This document shows positions 11,459-21,007 of a stretch of DNA of 64,000 nt, piece by piece. How positions within the stretch are numbered: the stretch's first letter is position 1; the number at the start of each line of letters is the position of its first letter. A program made the position numbers and the translations under genes. Under the pieces are notes generated by a model. The model searched no databases. It was not told where the DNA came from and saw only the letters and a program-made list of their open reading frames with translations. The DNA is from Brettanomyces bruxellensis (Eukaryota; Ascomycota; Pichiomycetes; Pichiales; Pichiaceae): the NCBI RefSeq assembly GCF_011074885.1, contig NC_054688.1, positions 434,001 through 498,000 of the forward strand, read 5' to 3'.

Positions 11459-12706
11459 ATGCGAATAAATGTGTCGATCCCACTGGCACTCTCTAGATTG
11501 GCAATATACTGGCTGATTTCCGTATTCACAGTATGCCTCATCCTTCTTCCCTGGTCCATAATCGCGTGGATGCGGTTTTACCAGATTCTCGTACCAAATC
11601 CAATAGTTTCGCATCACCTCACTTTTGACTACGTATTCAAGAACAGAGGGCCGTTTGCCGTGGCCAATTCGCACGATTTCATCCAGAGCTTGGTCGCCAT
11701 ATACGAAAAATCGCAATCTCTCCAGGCCGATCCGTCTTTAAGGCACAATTCTCTCTCTAACTTTGAGGTTACTCTCAGGTACAAATACGCTGATATGGGT
11801 GGCAAAGACCACCAAGACCCGCTGGTAGGCCTTCGATTTTCGATCCTCGATGATTCCTTACTCAACAATAAGCTCCGCCCATGGGAAATCAGCCCGCATT
11901 TACTTGATGAGAAGTCGAAGCACACCAAATTATGGCCAATAACAGACAATCTCCCCGGTATAACGCGTTTCGATCAAACTACAAACACGCTCAGGTCGAA
12001 GGCAATTGAGTGGCCTCTGCATAGATCAACGGTGAATGCCTCAGATGCGATTCCCGTTGCTGAAAATACGGAATTACGCGGAAAAAAGCGGTCTTCCAGC
12101 CTGCTATCTTTCTGGCCAAGCTTTTTGTCAAAACACGTTTCTGCAAACTTGGAAACGGTTAGCAGTAGCAGGCGGGGAATCTACCACTCGAGAACAGCGT
12201 GGCTTCTCAAGGATAGCACAATTGAGCTTGTTCCATCGTGGGTAATGAAGTATGTACTGCCTCCATTTCTGGCGGGACTGCTTCGGTTTGGCAAATTTCA
12301 CGATTCCAATCTGGCGGATGTGAGCTTTCCTGCAGAGAAGTTGCCGATGTTCAGCTCGCAGGCTTTGCAAGGCATTCTTGAGGATAGCAAGCACATCAAG
12401 TTGATTGTAGAGTTTGCCAACCCATCGATATTTATCACTTCTGCAGATCTTGACTTTACCGTCAAGTTCAAGGGGTTCAGGCATTATCTTTATCACTACA
12501 AGGCGGCTTCATTTATTCTTGGTGTGGGTGCGTTTTGGGCTATCAGCTCGGCCATTTGCGTTGTTTTGAGCTATGGCATGTTTCTCTGGATTAAAAGCAA
12601 GCAATCGAGTGAAGTGAAACAGTTGGGAAAACGGCCAACTGCATTAATCACATCTGTTTCCACGTCGATTGAAGATTCTTTGGATGGTGGTAAGGATTCT
12701 GGGTGA
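11459..12706 (+). CDS. SEI1: Seipin, ER lipid-droplet assembly protein
   Basis: 415 residues, against 285 in S. cerevisiae Sei1 (Fld1). It starts MRINVSIPL, close to the yeast MKINVSRPL, then a first membrane span (about 14-37), a luminal domain, and a second span (about 350-378) with a short Lys/Ser-rich cytosolic tail. The segment just before the second span (LKLI-type strand followed by SADLDFTVKFKGFRHYLY) matches the end of the seipin luminal fold. Seipin oligomers sit at ER-lipid droplet contacts and organise neutral-lipid budding. The extra length is an insertion of roughly 110 residues (about 175-290) in the luminal region, basic and Ser-rich with a hydrophobic patch near VLPPFLAGLL. 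Start ATG at 11459. The gene is 238 bp downstream of the ECM3-like gene and convergent with the next one. Confidence 0.85.
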   Translation: MRINVSIPLALSRLAIYWLISVFTVCLILLPWSIIAWMRFYQILVPNPIVSHHLTFDYVFKNRGPFAVANSHDFIQSLVAIYEKSQSLQADPSLRHNSLSNFEVTLRYKYADMGGKDHQDPLVGLRFSILDDSLLNNKLRPWEISPHLLDEKSKHTKLWPITDNLPGITRFDQTTNTLRSKAIEWPLHRSTVNASDAIPVAENTELRGKKRSSSLLSFWPSFLSKHVSANLETVSSSRRGIYHSRTAWLLKDSTIELVPSWVMKYVLPPFLAGLLRFGKFHDSNLADVSFPAEKLPMFSSQALQGILEDSKHIKLIVEFANPSIFITSADLDFTVKFKGFRHYLYHYKAASFILGVGAFWAISSAICVVLSYGMFLWIKSKQSSEVKQLGKRPTALITSVSTSIEDSLDGGKDSG

Positions 12707-12985
12707 GGAGCAGGCAGTGAATATGTAATGAAGTTGATGATGTGATAGGTTGAAACGATGTTGGGATGAAGTTAATGAAGCTATGAAGCTTTTGAAGTTT
12801 CAATAATGAAACTTTTACCAGCCTGCCCATTACACCCTCCCCCTCTATTTTTGATTATGCTTTATTAATTACATATGATTTTAATGTTAATGCAGCACGC
12901 CGTTGGGGCGTAAAAATAAGAAAATGCTATGTGTGTATGTATGCTTTGTTAAAATGCTAGCGGTAAAGAGAAAGAATATCATGCA

Positions 12986-15900
12986 TTAATCCTGATCTTC
13001 CGGTGCCATCCACGGAATCTGGCTTTTGAGCTTTGAAATGAAGCTATCGTAAACGGGGACTCCACTAACATATCCACAGATGTTTCCACCTAAGTCATCA
13101 GGTGTGGAAGTGAGCCTGGAAGGCATAAAAGCCGGCTGAAGTGCGAACTTGGTCTTTTTTGCAGGCTTGATTGACGAGTTGAACTCCTTGAGACGGTGGA
13201 ATACAAACGTGTGCAACTCGGAGACGCACTGGTTGTACTCGTAGATGCCATTTGCGAAAAACAGGGCTGATTTCAGGATGGTCTTGTCGAATATTGATTT
13301 CTGGCCATGTGCGAGATCCGGGATCAGACTCGAAACTGCAGACATCATCAATAAAGAAGACGATTCGCTTGAAGAACCGGTTGAACCGGATGATTCGGAC
13401 TCGGAACTGCGCCCGGAAGAACTCTGGGGAAGTCTGAGGTTTGTCTGCAAGGCAGGAATGTTTGGTGAGGCCATAACATCGATGTCAAGGTCTGTAGTTG
13501 AATCTATCTGATCGTCAGTCGAGGATGCCGTGAAATTGGAGATGAAAGCTTCAAGATCTGGCAGGCAAGGCTTGGTGTTCTGAATGAGGACCCTACTTCC
13601 AGCAAAAAAGCTCTGCCCAGATTGGGTTTGGGCACTTGAGTTCAACTCGTGCAAACTCTGGTAGCTGGCACTAACCTTGAGGTCGTTGTTTATCAGCTCA
13701 AACCTGTATTGAGGTAGAGGGAGCTCTGTGGAGGCAGCATTTAGCTCTGGTGGGACAAACTTCATGCTGTGCTGCTTCTTTTTGCGTTGCAGCTTCTGGA
13801 TCGACTCGATATATTTCGAGGATGAGGTGAACTGGTCCAAGAAATCTAGCGAGGAGGCTGAAGACTGCGGAGACGAGGCTGAAGCCATTGAGGAGAGTAA
13901 AGAGAGAGATGAGGAGGTTGAAGAAAGTGATGGAGACGAGGTGGAAGATCCGAAAATGCGTGGAGGGGTTTGCAGTAGGGACTCGTAAGAGTCTGAGGTG
14001 TTGTTTCTGTCTTCTTCTTGCAATTTTTCGAGTAAAGAGACTTTAGGGGGAGTAGAGGAGGTGTTGGAAATGTCTTTTGAAGTATCTTTGGAGAAGTCTT
14101 TGGAGACATCTTTGGAAGAGTTCCTGGAAGCATTGTAAAAAGTATCTTTCGAAGAATTCCTGGAAGCATTGTTAAAAGTATCCCTGGAAGAATTCCTAGA
14201 ATCATCCCTAAAAGTCGACGCTAACATATTTCTACTCATACTGCCCTTCAATGCATCCCCAGTTTCACCCCCTCCCCTCCTCTTCGCCCTCTCAGACCTC
14301 ATCCTTACACCCATTCGGTGAAGTGACCCGCGCCTAAACAGCCGCGAGACCCAGCTATGCGAATGCTTCTTCGTGTGCCCACGAGAGAGGATCCCAGAGG
14401 CCATATTGCCGGGGGATTTGCCGCCGGTATCTGCCAAGGAGTCCCCGGACGGCGGGTCGGAGGACTTCCGCCCTGACACCCGTGCACCAGAAAGTTCTGG
14501 ATCGTCGCTTTCCGACGCGTCGATCTCCGCACCGTCGTCCACCCCCTTGCTGCTGACGGCCAAGCCGGCACAAGTGTAGGCGGCATCATCCAAAATATCG
14601 TAGGCCAAGGCCCGGATGGGCTCTGTCTTGGTTGCCGAGCAGAAAGAGGGGTCCATCTGCTGGATGATGATGCGTTTGTTGATGATTGGGTCGTCGGGAC
14701 TGAAAGAGACGGTTTTCGTGAGCCGGAAAGTCTTTTTCAGCAGCAAGCAAACGGCCTTGGTAAGTCTCTCGCGTGCAATGGAGTCGCCAAAGGACCTGGC
14801 GGCACGTTCCGCCAGACCGAGAGAGTCCTGCCCGAGCACTTTCCAGACCAAGAGCCGGATGTAGAAGGAGCGGACGAGCGGAAGGTAGTGGCCGAAAAAT
14901 GCAAGCCACATCTTCTCGGAGACGAGTCTGGACGCCAAGTCCGACTTCACCGGCTGGTACGTGTTCTTGCCGCTCGACATCTGGTACTCCGGGATGAGGT
15001 CCCAGCACTGGTAGATGATCGACAAGCCGCGGAGCTCGCAGGAGATGCTGGCTGAGGCCAAAAGCTTGAAGAACACGGCGATCCAGAACGACCAGTCGAT
15101 CGTCTGCCTGCTGGCAATGTACGCAGAACCCTCGGCGGGAAATTCACACTTCACGGTGCGGGCAAACTTCACGAAAAGCTGCAGTATGCGGTCGACCGAC
15201 GCGGTCTGCAGGACTTTGGTCTGGCAAACGAGGATCTTGAGCACATTTTCGGCCATGCGGACGAAGCAGCCACTGGAAATCGATTCTGCCGCGCACTTTG
15301 GGTTCACTATGAGGTCTCGCAAGACTTTGAGGATCTTCAGGGGAGGTGATGGGAGGGAGAGAGAAGCGGGGGGTGCGATTCCGCTGGAAAATGTAACTGG
15401 GAAGGAGGAGGATGCGGAGAATGGTTGTATGTGGGGGGAGTGAATGGATGGTGATGGTGATGATTGTAATGATTGCATTGATTGTGATTGTATTGATTGT
15501 GATTGCATTGATTTCATTGATTGCATTCGCATTGGTTGCATCGTTTGCACCCGCATGTGAGAACGAACTCCTGTCCGCATGTGCCAGTCGAAAATCTCAT
15601 AAACGTGGGTGGTGACAACAAGCATGCCCGGTAGTGCACACGTGTGCAGGCTGTCAGTGCCCCAGGCGGGCTTCGAACGCAGGATCTGCGAGCAGATGTG
15701 CATGTAGTGGCGCAAAAAAGAACAAAACACGTCGATGGAGTCCAGCGATGCCCAGCGAGCACACCAGGTGCCCCGGGTGTCCTGGATGCCCTGGATCTTG
15801 CCCTTGGGCGGGTACACCGAGTTCAGGAATCCGGCCTCGACCCGGAACCGCGTTTTTCGGGGGCTTTCCGCCATCACGGGCCCCATATACTTGGGAACGA

Positions 15901-16711
15901 GCCCCGAGACGTCTTTCAACGCCTGCAAAAACGACTCCCGGGCAGTTTGGGAGCCTGGCGAGTGTCTGAGTGCCTGCTGCCCCGGCTGGAGCCCCAAAAC
16001 ACACATGTCGTGCACCAGGGTGTAGTTTTTCACCTTTGTGTTGAGGAGAAACGCCAACCCGTGGCAGATACGAGGCACCCAGAAGAAGGAGTAGGCGAAA
16101 ATCTTGCCGGCGAACGCCGAAACCGCCACAGACACGTGTTTGACCGAAAGCCTGTCCACGGCAAGGCCGAAAGTCTGCAGCAGGAGCTCACTGTACGTCT
16201 GGGCGAGCTGCACGGCCTGCGATTGCAGTTTTGAGCCCGGTGTGTCGCCCAGAGTGCGGCAGACCTCCCACTCGGGCCGCGAAACTATCCGCGAGATGCA
16301 CTCCAGATAGCAGTTGCGGTCCAGGGACACCAACTGCTGGAAATGGCCCGTTGTGGCCGCCAAGAGCGACTTCCACCAGCCAATCAGCACGCTGCACGAT
16401 GCAGAAACGAGCAGAAACGACTGTGGGGCCGGCTGCAGCCTGGAAGAGCCGAAATTCGGCCTCTGCCTCAAGTACGGGAGTAGCACTAGCCGGAGGATGT
16501 TTGTCTTGGTGGTTGTGTATTTCTTGATCGAGTCAAACTTGCTAAGTGCTCTCTCCAGCTTCTTGATCTTTCGGACAGGCGTTGACGCCGTTTTTCCGCC
16601 CGATGCCGACGGAGACGACGACAAGGACTTGAGCCGGCGGCTTGCTGACCGTGCCAGGCTCCCACTGCTGTAATTCTGCGTGTAGTGAAAGTTCTGTGCC
16701 AGAGTTTTCAT
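12986..16711 (-). CDS. Large DUF1765-like protein of unknown function
   Basis: 1241 residues from an ATG at 16711. The first 650 residues look folded. They include WWKSLLAATTG followed by DRNCYLECISRIVSRPEW, and FAGKIFAYSFFWVPRI, which resemble from memory the conserved core of the fungal DUF1765 (UPF0592) family. S. cerevisiae Snd1/Ydr186c may be a relative, but I cannot verify that. Other conserved-looking pieces are SLDSIDVFCSFLRHYMHI and LPGMLVVTTHVYEIFDW. Two low-complexity blocks interrupt it: a Met/Gln/Ser repeat (about residues 390-425) and a run of RNSSKDTF-like repeats (about 835-880). The last third is Ser-rich and probably disordered, apart from a folded-looking end (YEYNQCVSELHTFVFHRLKEFN). 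Coding GC is much higher in the 5' half than the 3' half. It is convergent with the seipin gene, with 279 bp between stops. Confidence 0.6.
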   Translation of the reverse strand: MKTLAQNFHYTQNYSSGSLARSASRRLKSLSSSPSASGGKTASTPVRKIKKLERALSKFDSIKKYTTTKTNILRLVLLPYLRQRPNFGSSRLQPAPQSFLLVSASCSVLIGWWKSLLAATTGHFQQLVSLDRNCYLECISRIVSRPEWEVCRTLGDTPGSKLQSQAVQLAQTYSELLLQTFGLAVDRLSVKHVSVAVSAFAGKIFAYSFFWVPRICHGLAFLLNTKVKNYTLVHDMCVLGLQPGQQALRHSPGSQTARESFLQALKDVSGLVPKYMGPVMAESPRKTRFRVEAGFLNSVYPPKGKIQGIQDTRGTWCARWASLDSIDVFCSFLRHYMHICSQILRSKPAWGTDSLHTCALPGMLVVTTHVYEIFDWHMRTGVRSHMRVQTMQPMRMQSMKSMQSQSIQSQSMQSLQSSPSPSIHSPHIQPFSASSSFPVTFSSGIAPPASLSLPSPPLKILKVLRDLIVNPKCAAESISSGCFVRMAENVLKILVCQTKVLQTASVDRILQLFVKFARTVKCEFPAEGSAYIASRQTIDWSFWIAVFFKLLASASISCELRGLSIIYQCWDLIPEYQMSSGKNTYQPVKSDLASRLVSEKMWLAFFGHYLPLVRSFYIRLLVWKVLGQDSLGLAERAARSFGDSIARERLTKAVCLLLKKTFRLTKTVSFSPDDPIINKRIIIQQMDPSFCSATKTEPIRALAYDILDDAAYTCAGLAVSSKGVDDGAEIDASESDDPELSGARVSGRKSSDPPSGDSLADTGGKSPGNMASGILSRGHTKKHSHSWVSRLFRRGSLHRMGVRMRSERAKRRGGGETGDALKGSMSRNMLASTFRDDSRNSSRDTFNNASRNSSKDTFYNASRNSSKDVSKDFSKDTSKDISNTSSTPPKVSLLEKLQEEDRNNTSDSYESLLQTPPRIFGSSTSSPSLSSTSSSLSLLSSMASASSPQSSASSLDFLDQFTSSSKYIESIQKLQRKKKQHSMKFVPPELNAASTELPLPQYRFELINNDLKVSASYQSLHELNSSAQTQSGQSFFAGSRVLIQNTKPCLPDLEAFISNFTASSTDDQIDSTTDLDIDVMASPNIPALQTNLRLPQSSSGRSSESESSGSTGSSSESSSLLMMSAVSSLIPDLAHGQKSIFDKTILKSALFFANGIYEYNQCVSELHTFVFHRLKEFNSSIKPAKKTKFALQPAFMPSRLTSTPDDLGGNICGYVSGVPVYDSFISKLKSQIPWMAPEDQD

Positions 16712-16797
16712 GATGAATCGGCAGGAAGCTTAAGATGGTTTAATTAGGATGTCCAGTGGTTTATTCGGAGAGGGTATAAGGATGGTATTGAATTTAG

Positions 16798-17020
16798 TCA
16801 AGATGATCTAATCAAGATGCTCTAGTCAAGATGTTCTAGTCAAGAGGATCTAATCAAGATGTTCTAGTCAAGATGATCTAATCAAGATATTCTAATCTTG
16901 AGGAATAATCAAGATGCTCTAATCAAGATGTTCTAGCCAAAATACCCTAATCAAGTTGCTCTAAACAAGACGCTCTGATAGAGTTGCTATAATACCCTAA
17001 TCAGGATGCTCTAGTCAAAA
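16798..17020. repeat. 14-nt degenerate minisatellite upstream of the DUF1765-like gene
   Basis: About 14 head-to-tail copies of a 14-nt unit of type AAGATGNTCTARTC, starting about 90 bp upstream of the ATG at 16711. The first nine are close to one another and the later ones increasingly degenerate. The period is not a multiple of three, so this is not coding. Short satellite runs (GAGATGATGTT, GAATGAAGTT) follow at 17300-17390. Confidence 0.8.
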
Positions 17021-20000
17021 TGGTTAATACCTTAATGGAACTTATCCAACTATCTAAGCTCTAATCAATATTCTAATACCTAATATCTAAGCTCTAACCA
17101 AGCCTGTTGTGGTCTATCAAAACCAACTGGTACTGCTAAGGCAGAAACTGTAACTTCCAACGTTCTGATCCTGTGCTCTCGTATTGATGTAAGCGAACGA
17201 AATTCCGAGAGTTGTACAGACCAATAAAAAGTGAGCAATGCAAGCTCAATCCAATGCTATTCTTGGCTGTCTGCCTATGACAAGAGAATGAACAAGAATG
17301 AAACCAAGATGATGCTGAGATGATGTTGAGATGATGTTGATATAGGTCGAGATATAGCTGAATGAAGTTGAATGAAGTTGAATGAAGCGATAGATATAGC
17401 CGGCCTGTTTTCACACTGTGTGAGCGAGTGATCGAGGAAGTATTTTGCACGGATCTTGAAAAGAAACCGAAGGAATGAGATGAAATACGTGAAAATAAAT
17501 GAAAATGAATAAAGTAGAAATAAATCAAGCTTTTATTTTAGCTTACGAAGCGATCGGAGACAGCAGGAAATGCTGAAAAACTTATTCACACCCACAATAA
17601 AAATGGCAGTTGAGATGGAAGATAATAGCGAGAACAATGGCGAGATAATGCTGAGACTTTGTCAGGATTGTGGGCTTAGAAATGCAAATGAACAAGTGGC
17701 TGGCACCAGAAAACTGAAATTATATAAAGCAGGGGCACAAATAATTATTTACATATGGCTTAGCAGCCTCCGCAATAAGGAACAATGTGTGAACATGTAG
17801 CAGTAACGTCAGAGGAAACGGGAAAAAAAAAAAAAAAAAAAAAAAGCCGACAAACAATCGCACGGTCGGTGGTGAATGGAAACAGTAATCAAGACAAACA
17901 AATGAGCAGGAGAAAAGTTAAATGGAAGAAAAAATCAGCATATGTGAGTTGGCTTGTTGCCGGCCGGAGCCAGAATGCTATATTTAGCCAGCAGGTCACA
18001 GAGAAGAATCTGTAATTTTATTTTTATTTTTTTTTCGACTTTTGGCGTTCAGTCATTCACCGGATAATGCGTGAAAACAATGCAGCCAGCCGAAGGGGCT
18101 TTCTTTTGCTTCTTTTTTTGTCCGGCGTTTCTTGTGGGTTTGAGATGGGCGAAGTTACATAGATTTGTGAAGATATAGTATGGAGGGAATGTGGAGGTTT
18201 GAGCTTGACACACAATGTTTTAAGTGTTTGGTGGAGTACGCTACTAAGCATTTTGAGGTGTATTACGAAAACTACTGCTTGGATTTCTATAGTTCCACAC
18301 TAAGTATACTAGTGAATGGTACCTGAGTTTTATTTGGGCTAATTGTTTGGTGTAAGGATGGTGTGCCAACTGTGGTTTGTGGATTGTTTCTGGTGTGATG
18401 TCACAAGGTTCACTACACGAATAGTAATGAGTAATGATAGCAAGCATAGATGTGCTGTCAAGTTTGTGAGTCTTTGACATTTAATGGTGATTCAGATTGC
18501 TTATCTGCGTTAAACTGAGGAAAAAGAAGTTATGGCTTTGGCAAATTTTGTATCTCAAGGGATTCTCAGTGTAGCATCTTGAACAATTGGGTATTTCACA
18601 TTCCGATATTAGCACTGAAACAGTAATAGGAAATATCCACTGAATATCCACAATAATCAGCAGTATGTCACAGTAAGAGTTCCACAAGTGTGATATAAAT
18701 TTCTTTAATCAGTATTACACACGTATGTCAAAGTGTGCATTTTATGGTAAGTATTCCGTAGTTACTATACAGTCACTATTCTACAGTAAGTCTTATATTC
18801 ATAATTAGTCCCGCAGCTTGGATTTCTATGCCATTCTTCACTTAAGTGGAACCAGTGTAAGTATATCTCTTACTTGTGTACTATATTTAGTACTCCTTAA
18901 TTATTCTTCAAATGTATTTACAGTACATAAAATGTAAGAAATTCTTTGACTAGTTTTATGCTCAATATCTTCACTTGATACACTATAGGAATTTAAGCTT
19001 CATTTCTATTACATATTCTTGCACTTTATAACTTTTTGATTTGTAGTTCTTTGCTTAAAAGAAACTTTTTATCAGGGAATTGACGTTACATCGACTGCAA
19101 AGTACCTAAATTAGATTTTTAAGTAATCTGCGCCGTGCTACTATAGTCAACTAATTTACAATATATATAGTAGTATAAGAATAGACACAAGTTACAATTT
19201 TACAGTATCTCTGTATACACGAAGTATCCTAGTGTTGAAATACCCTGTATAAAATAAAGTCTACGATAATTATATAGCAGCAATGTCATCAAGTATTTAA
19301 TTAACTCTCCTATTCTGCAGCAAGTATAGCAAGTATCCAAGGGTGCACTTTCAGCAGCTATTTCTGCTATTTGGTACTATGTAGTTATTGTTCTATTATT
19401 TGTACTATTCAGTAATGTATATATTCATTGATTATTTATTTGGACACCGTTCATTCCCTATTGCATTTTTACACCACTGGTTTAGTTGATATTTAATACT
19501 GTATTCTGTTCGCATTTCCGGTTGTTTTTATTCCTTTGTATGCACAAATATCAGTAGCTATTTAGCTACGAGTTACTTTTTATTCTAAAGTAATGCACAT
19601 TACTATGCACTAAATATATCGGTACTGCTTTCTTTTATCCAGAATCCGACTATTATTCGGTCATCATTATGTTGCAAGTACTAGTTTATACCACTAATCA
19701 TATTTTAATGGTTACACTACCACCAGTATTTAGCGTCTGTTCAGAACCGTTTACAAATATTCATTATTTGTTACTAATTGTACTCATCCCTTTCATAATT
19801 TTCCACTATTTCAAATGTTATTATTCACTACCACGCAGTTATTATTATTTATTAGTTAATACTTTCCCTGTAACTATTGCACACACCATATTACTATACA
19901 GTAATATTCACTACCTTCAATACTATTTAGCAGTAGCTGTAATCATTTAGTTACACTTCTAATGTTTATCACTAAGTCGCAAATACTTTCTGTATTAAAT

Positions 20001-20239
20001 TTCATGAACTGCTACTATTCATTCAGTGTTCTTCAAGTACGATTCACGATAATCTAAATAAATATTGAGTACTACTTGGTTACCATTATAACAAGTATGA
20101 TAGTAACAATAAGTACTATTCATTAAACTTTTGTGTACTATTGAGTAGTCTCACTGAGTTAGCAGTTAGTGAATATCGAATTACTGATTCTTATTCACCG
20201 AACTGTATTATTCATTATGATTGTATTCAGTGCTATTGA

Positions 20240-20990
20240 GTATTATTCAAACTGTAAATTATGAGCTAAATACTATTAATTAAACTAAACTGTACCATTC
20301 ACTACTAAACTAAATATTCAATGACCATTAACTAAACTACCAAGCCTAATATTCATACTATTAACCAAACTACTAAACTGAATGCTCACTTAACTATATT
20401 TTTAACTAAGCTAGTAAGCTTAATATTCCAAAAATGCTATTAACTACGCTAAACTAAATGACTAAGCATAATATTCACAAAATACTAGTAACTACTGCTA
20501 GACTAAATACTATTTACTAAACTACTAAGCTTAGTATTCATTAAACACCATTAACTAAACTATTCACTAAGCACTATTAACTACTATCAAACCAAACTAT
20601 TCACAAAAGATTATTAACTAAACTATTCACTAAAGACTATTAACTACTACTAAACTAAATGACTACTAAGCTTAATATTCATTAAATCCTATTAACTACG
20701 CCAAACCAAATGACTAGGCTGAATGTTCACTAACCATTAAAAACTACTAAACTAAATGACTAAGCATAATACCATTAACCACTGCTAGACTAAACACTAT
20801 AACCCAAGCTATTCATAAAATACTATTAACTACACTATTCACTAAACACTATTCACTAAACACCATTAACTAAATACTATCAACTAGTACTAAACTAAAT
20901 ACTCAATAACTATTAACTATACTATTCACTAAACACTATTAACTACTACTCGACTTAATATTCAATGACCATTAACTAAACCACCACACT
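20240..20990. repeat. G-poor degenerate array abutting the DCK1 3' end
   Basis: About 750 bp built from interchangeable words such as ACTATTAACTA, ACTAAACTA and TATTCACTAAAC, with no fixed period. G is almost absent from the plus strand. Because DCK1 is on the minus strand, its sense-strand 3' flank is correspondingly C-poor. The array ends within 20 bp of the DCK1 stop codon, so at least part is likely 3' UTR or terminator. Confidence 0.75.
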
Positions 20991-21007
20991 CTGCACCTAC
21001 CTGTAGT

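Larger units (their letters stand above)
16712..21007. other. 4.3-kb gene-free, repeat-rich interval
   Basis: Lies upstream of the DUF1765-like gene and downstream of DCK1, both on the minus strand. No ORF above 93 codons and none with family resemblance. It contains a 14-nt array next to the 5' end of the DUF1765-like gene, further short repeats at 17300-17390, a 23-nt poly(A) run near 17823, then about 1.5 kb of very AT-rich DNA (18690-20240) and a G-poor degenerate array reaching DCK1. A centromere, origin or noncoding transcript are possible; nothing decides among them. Confidence 0.5.
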
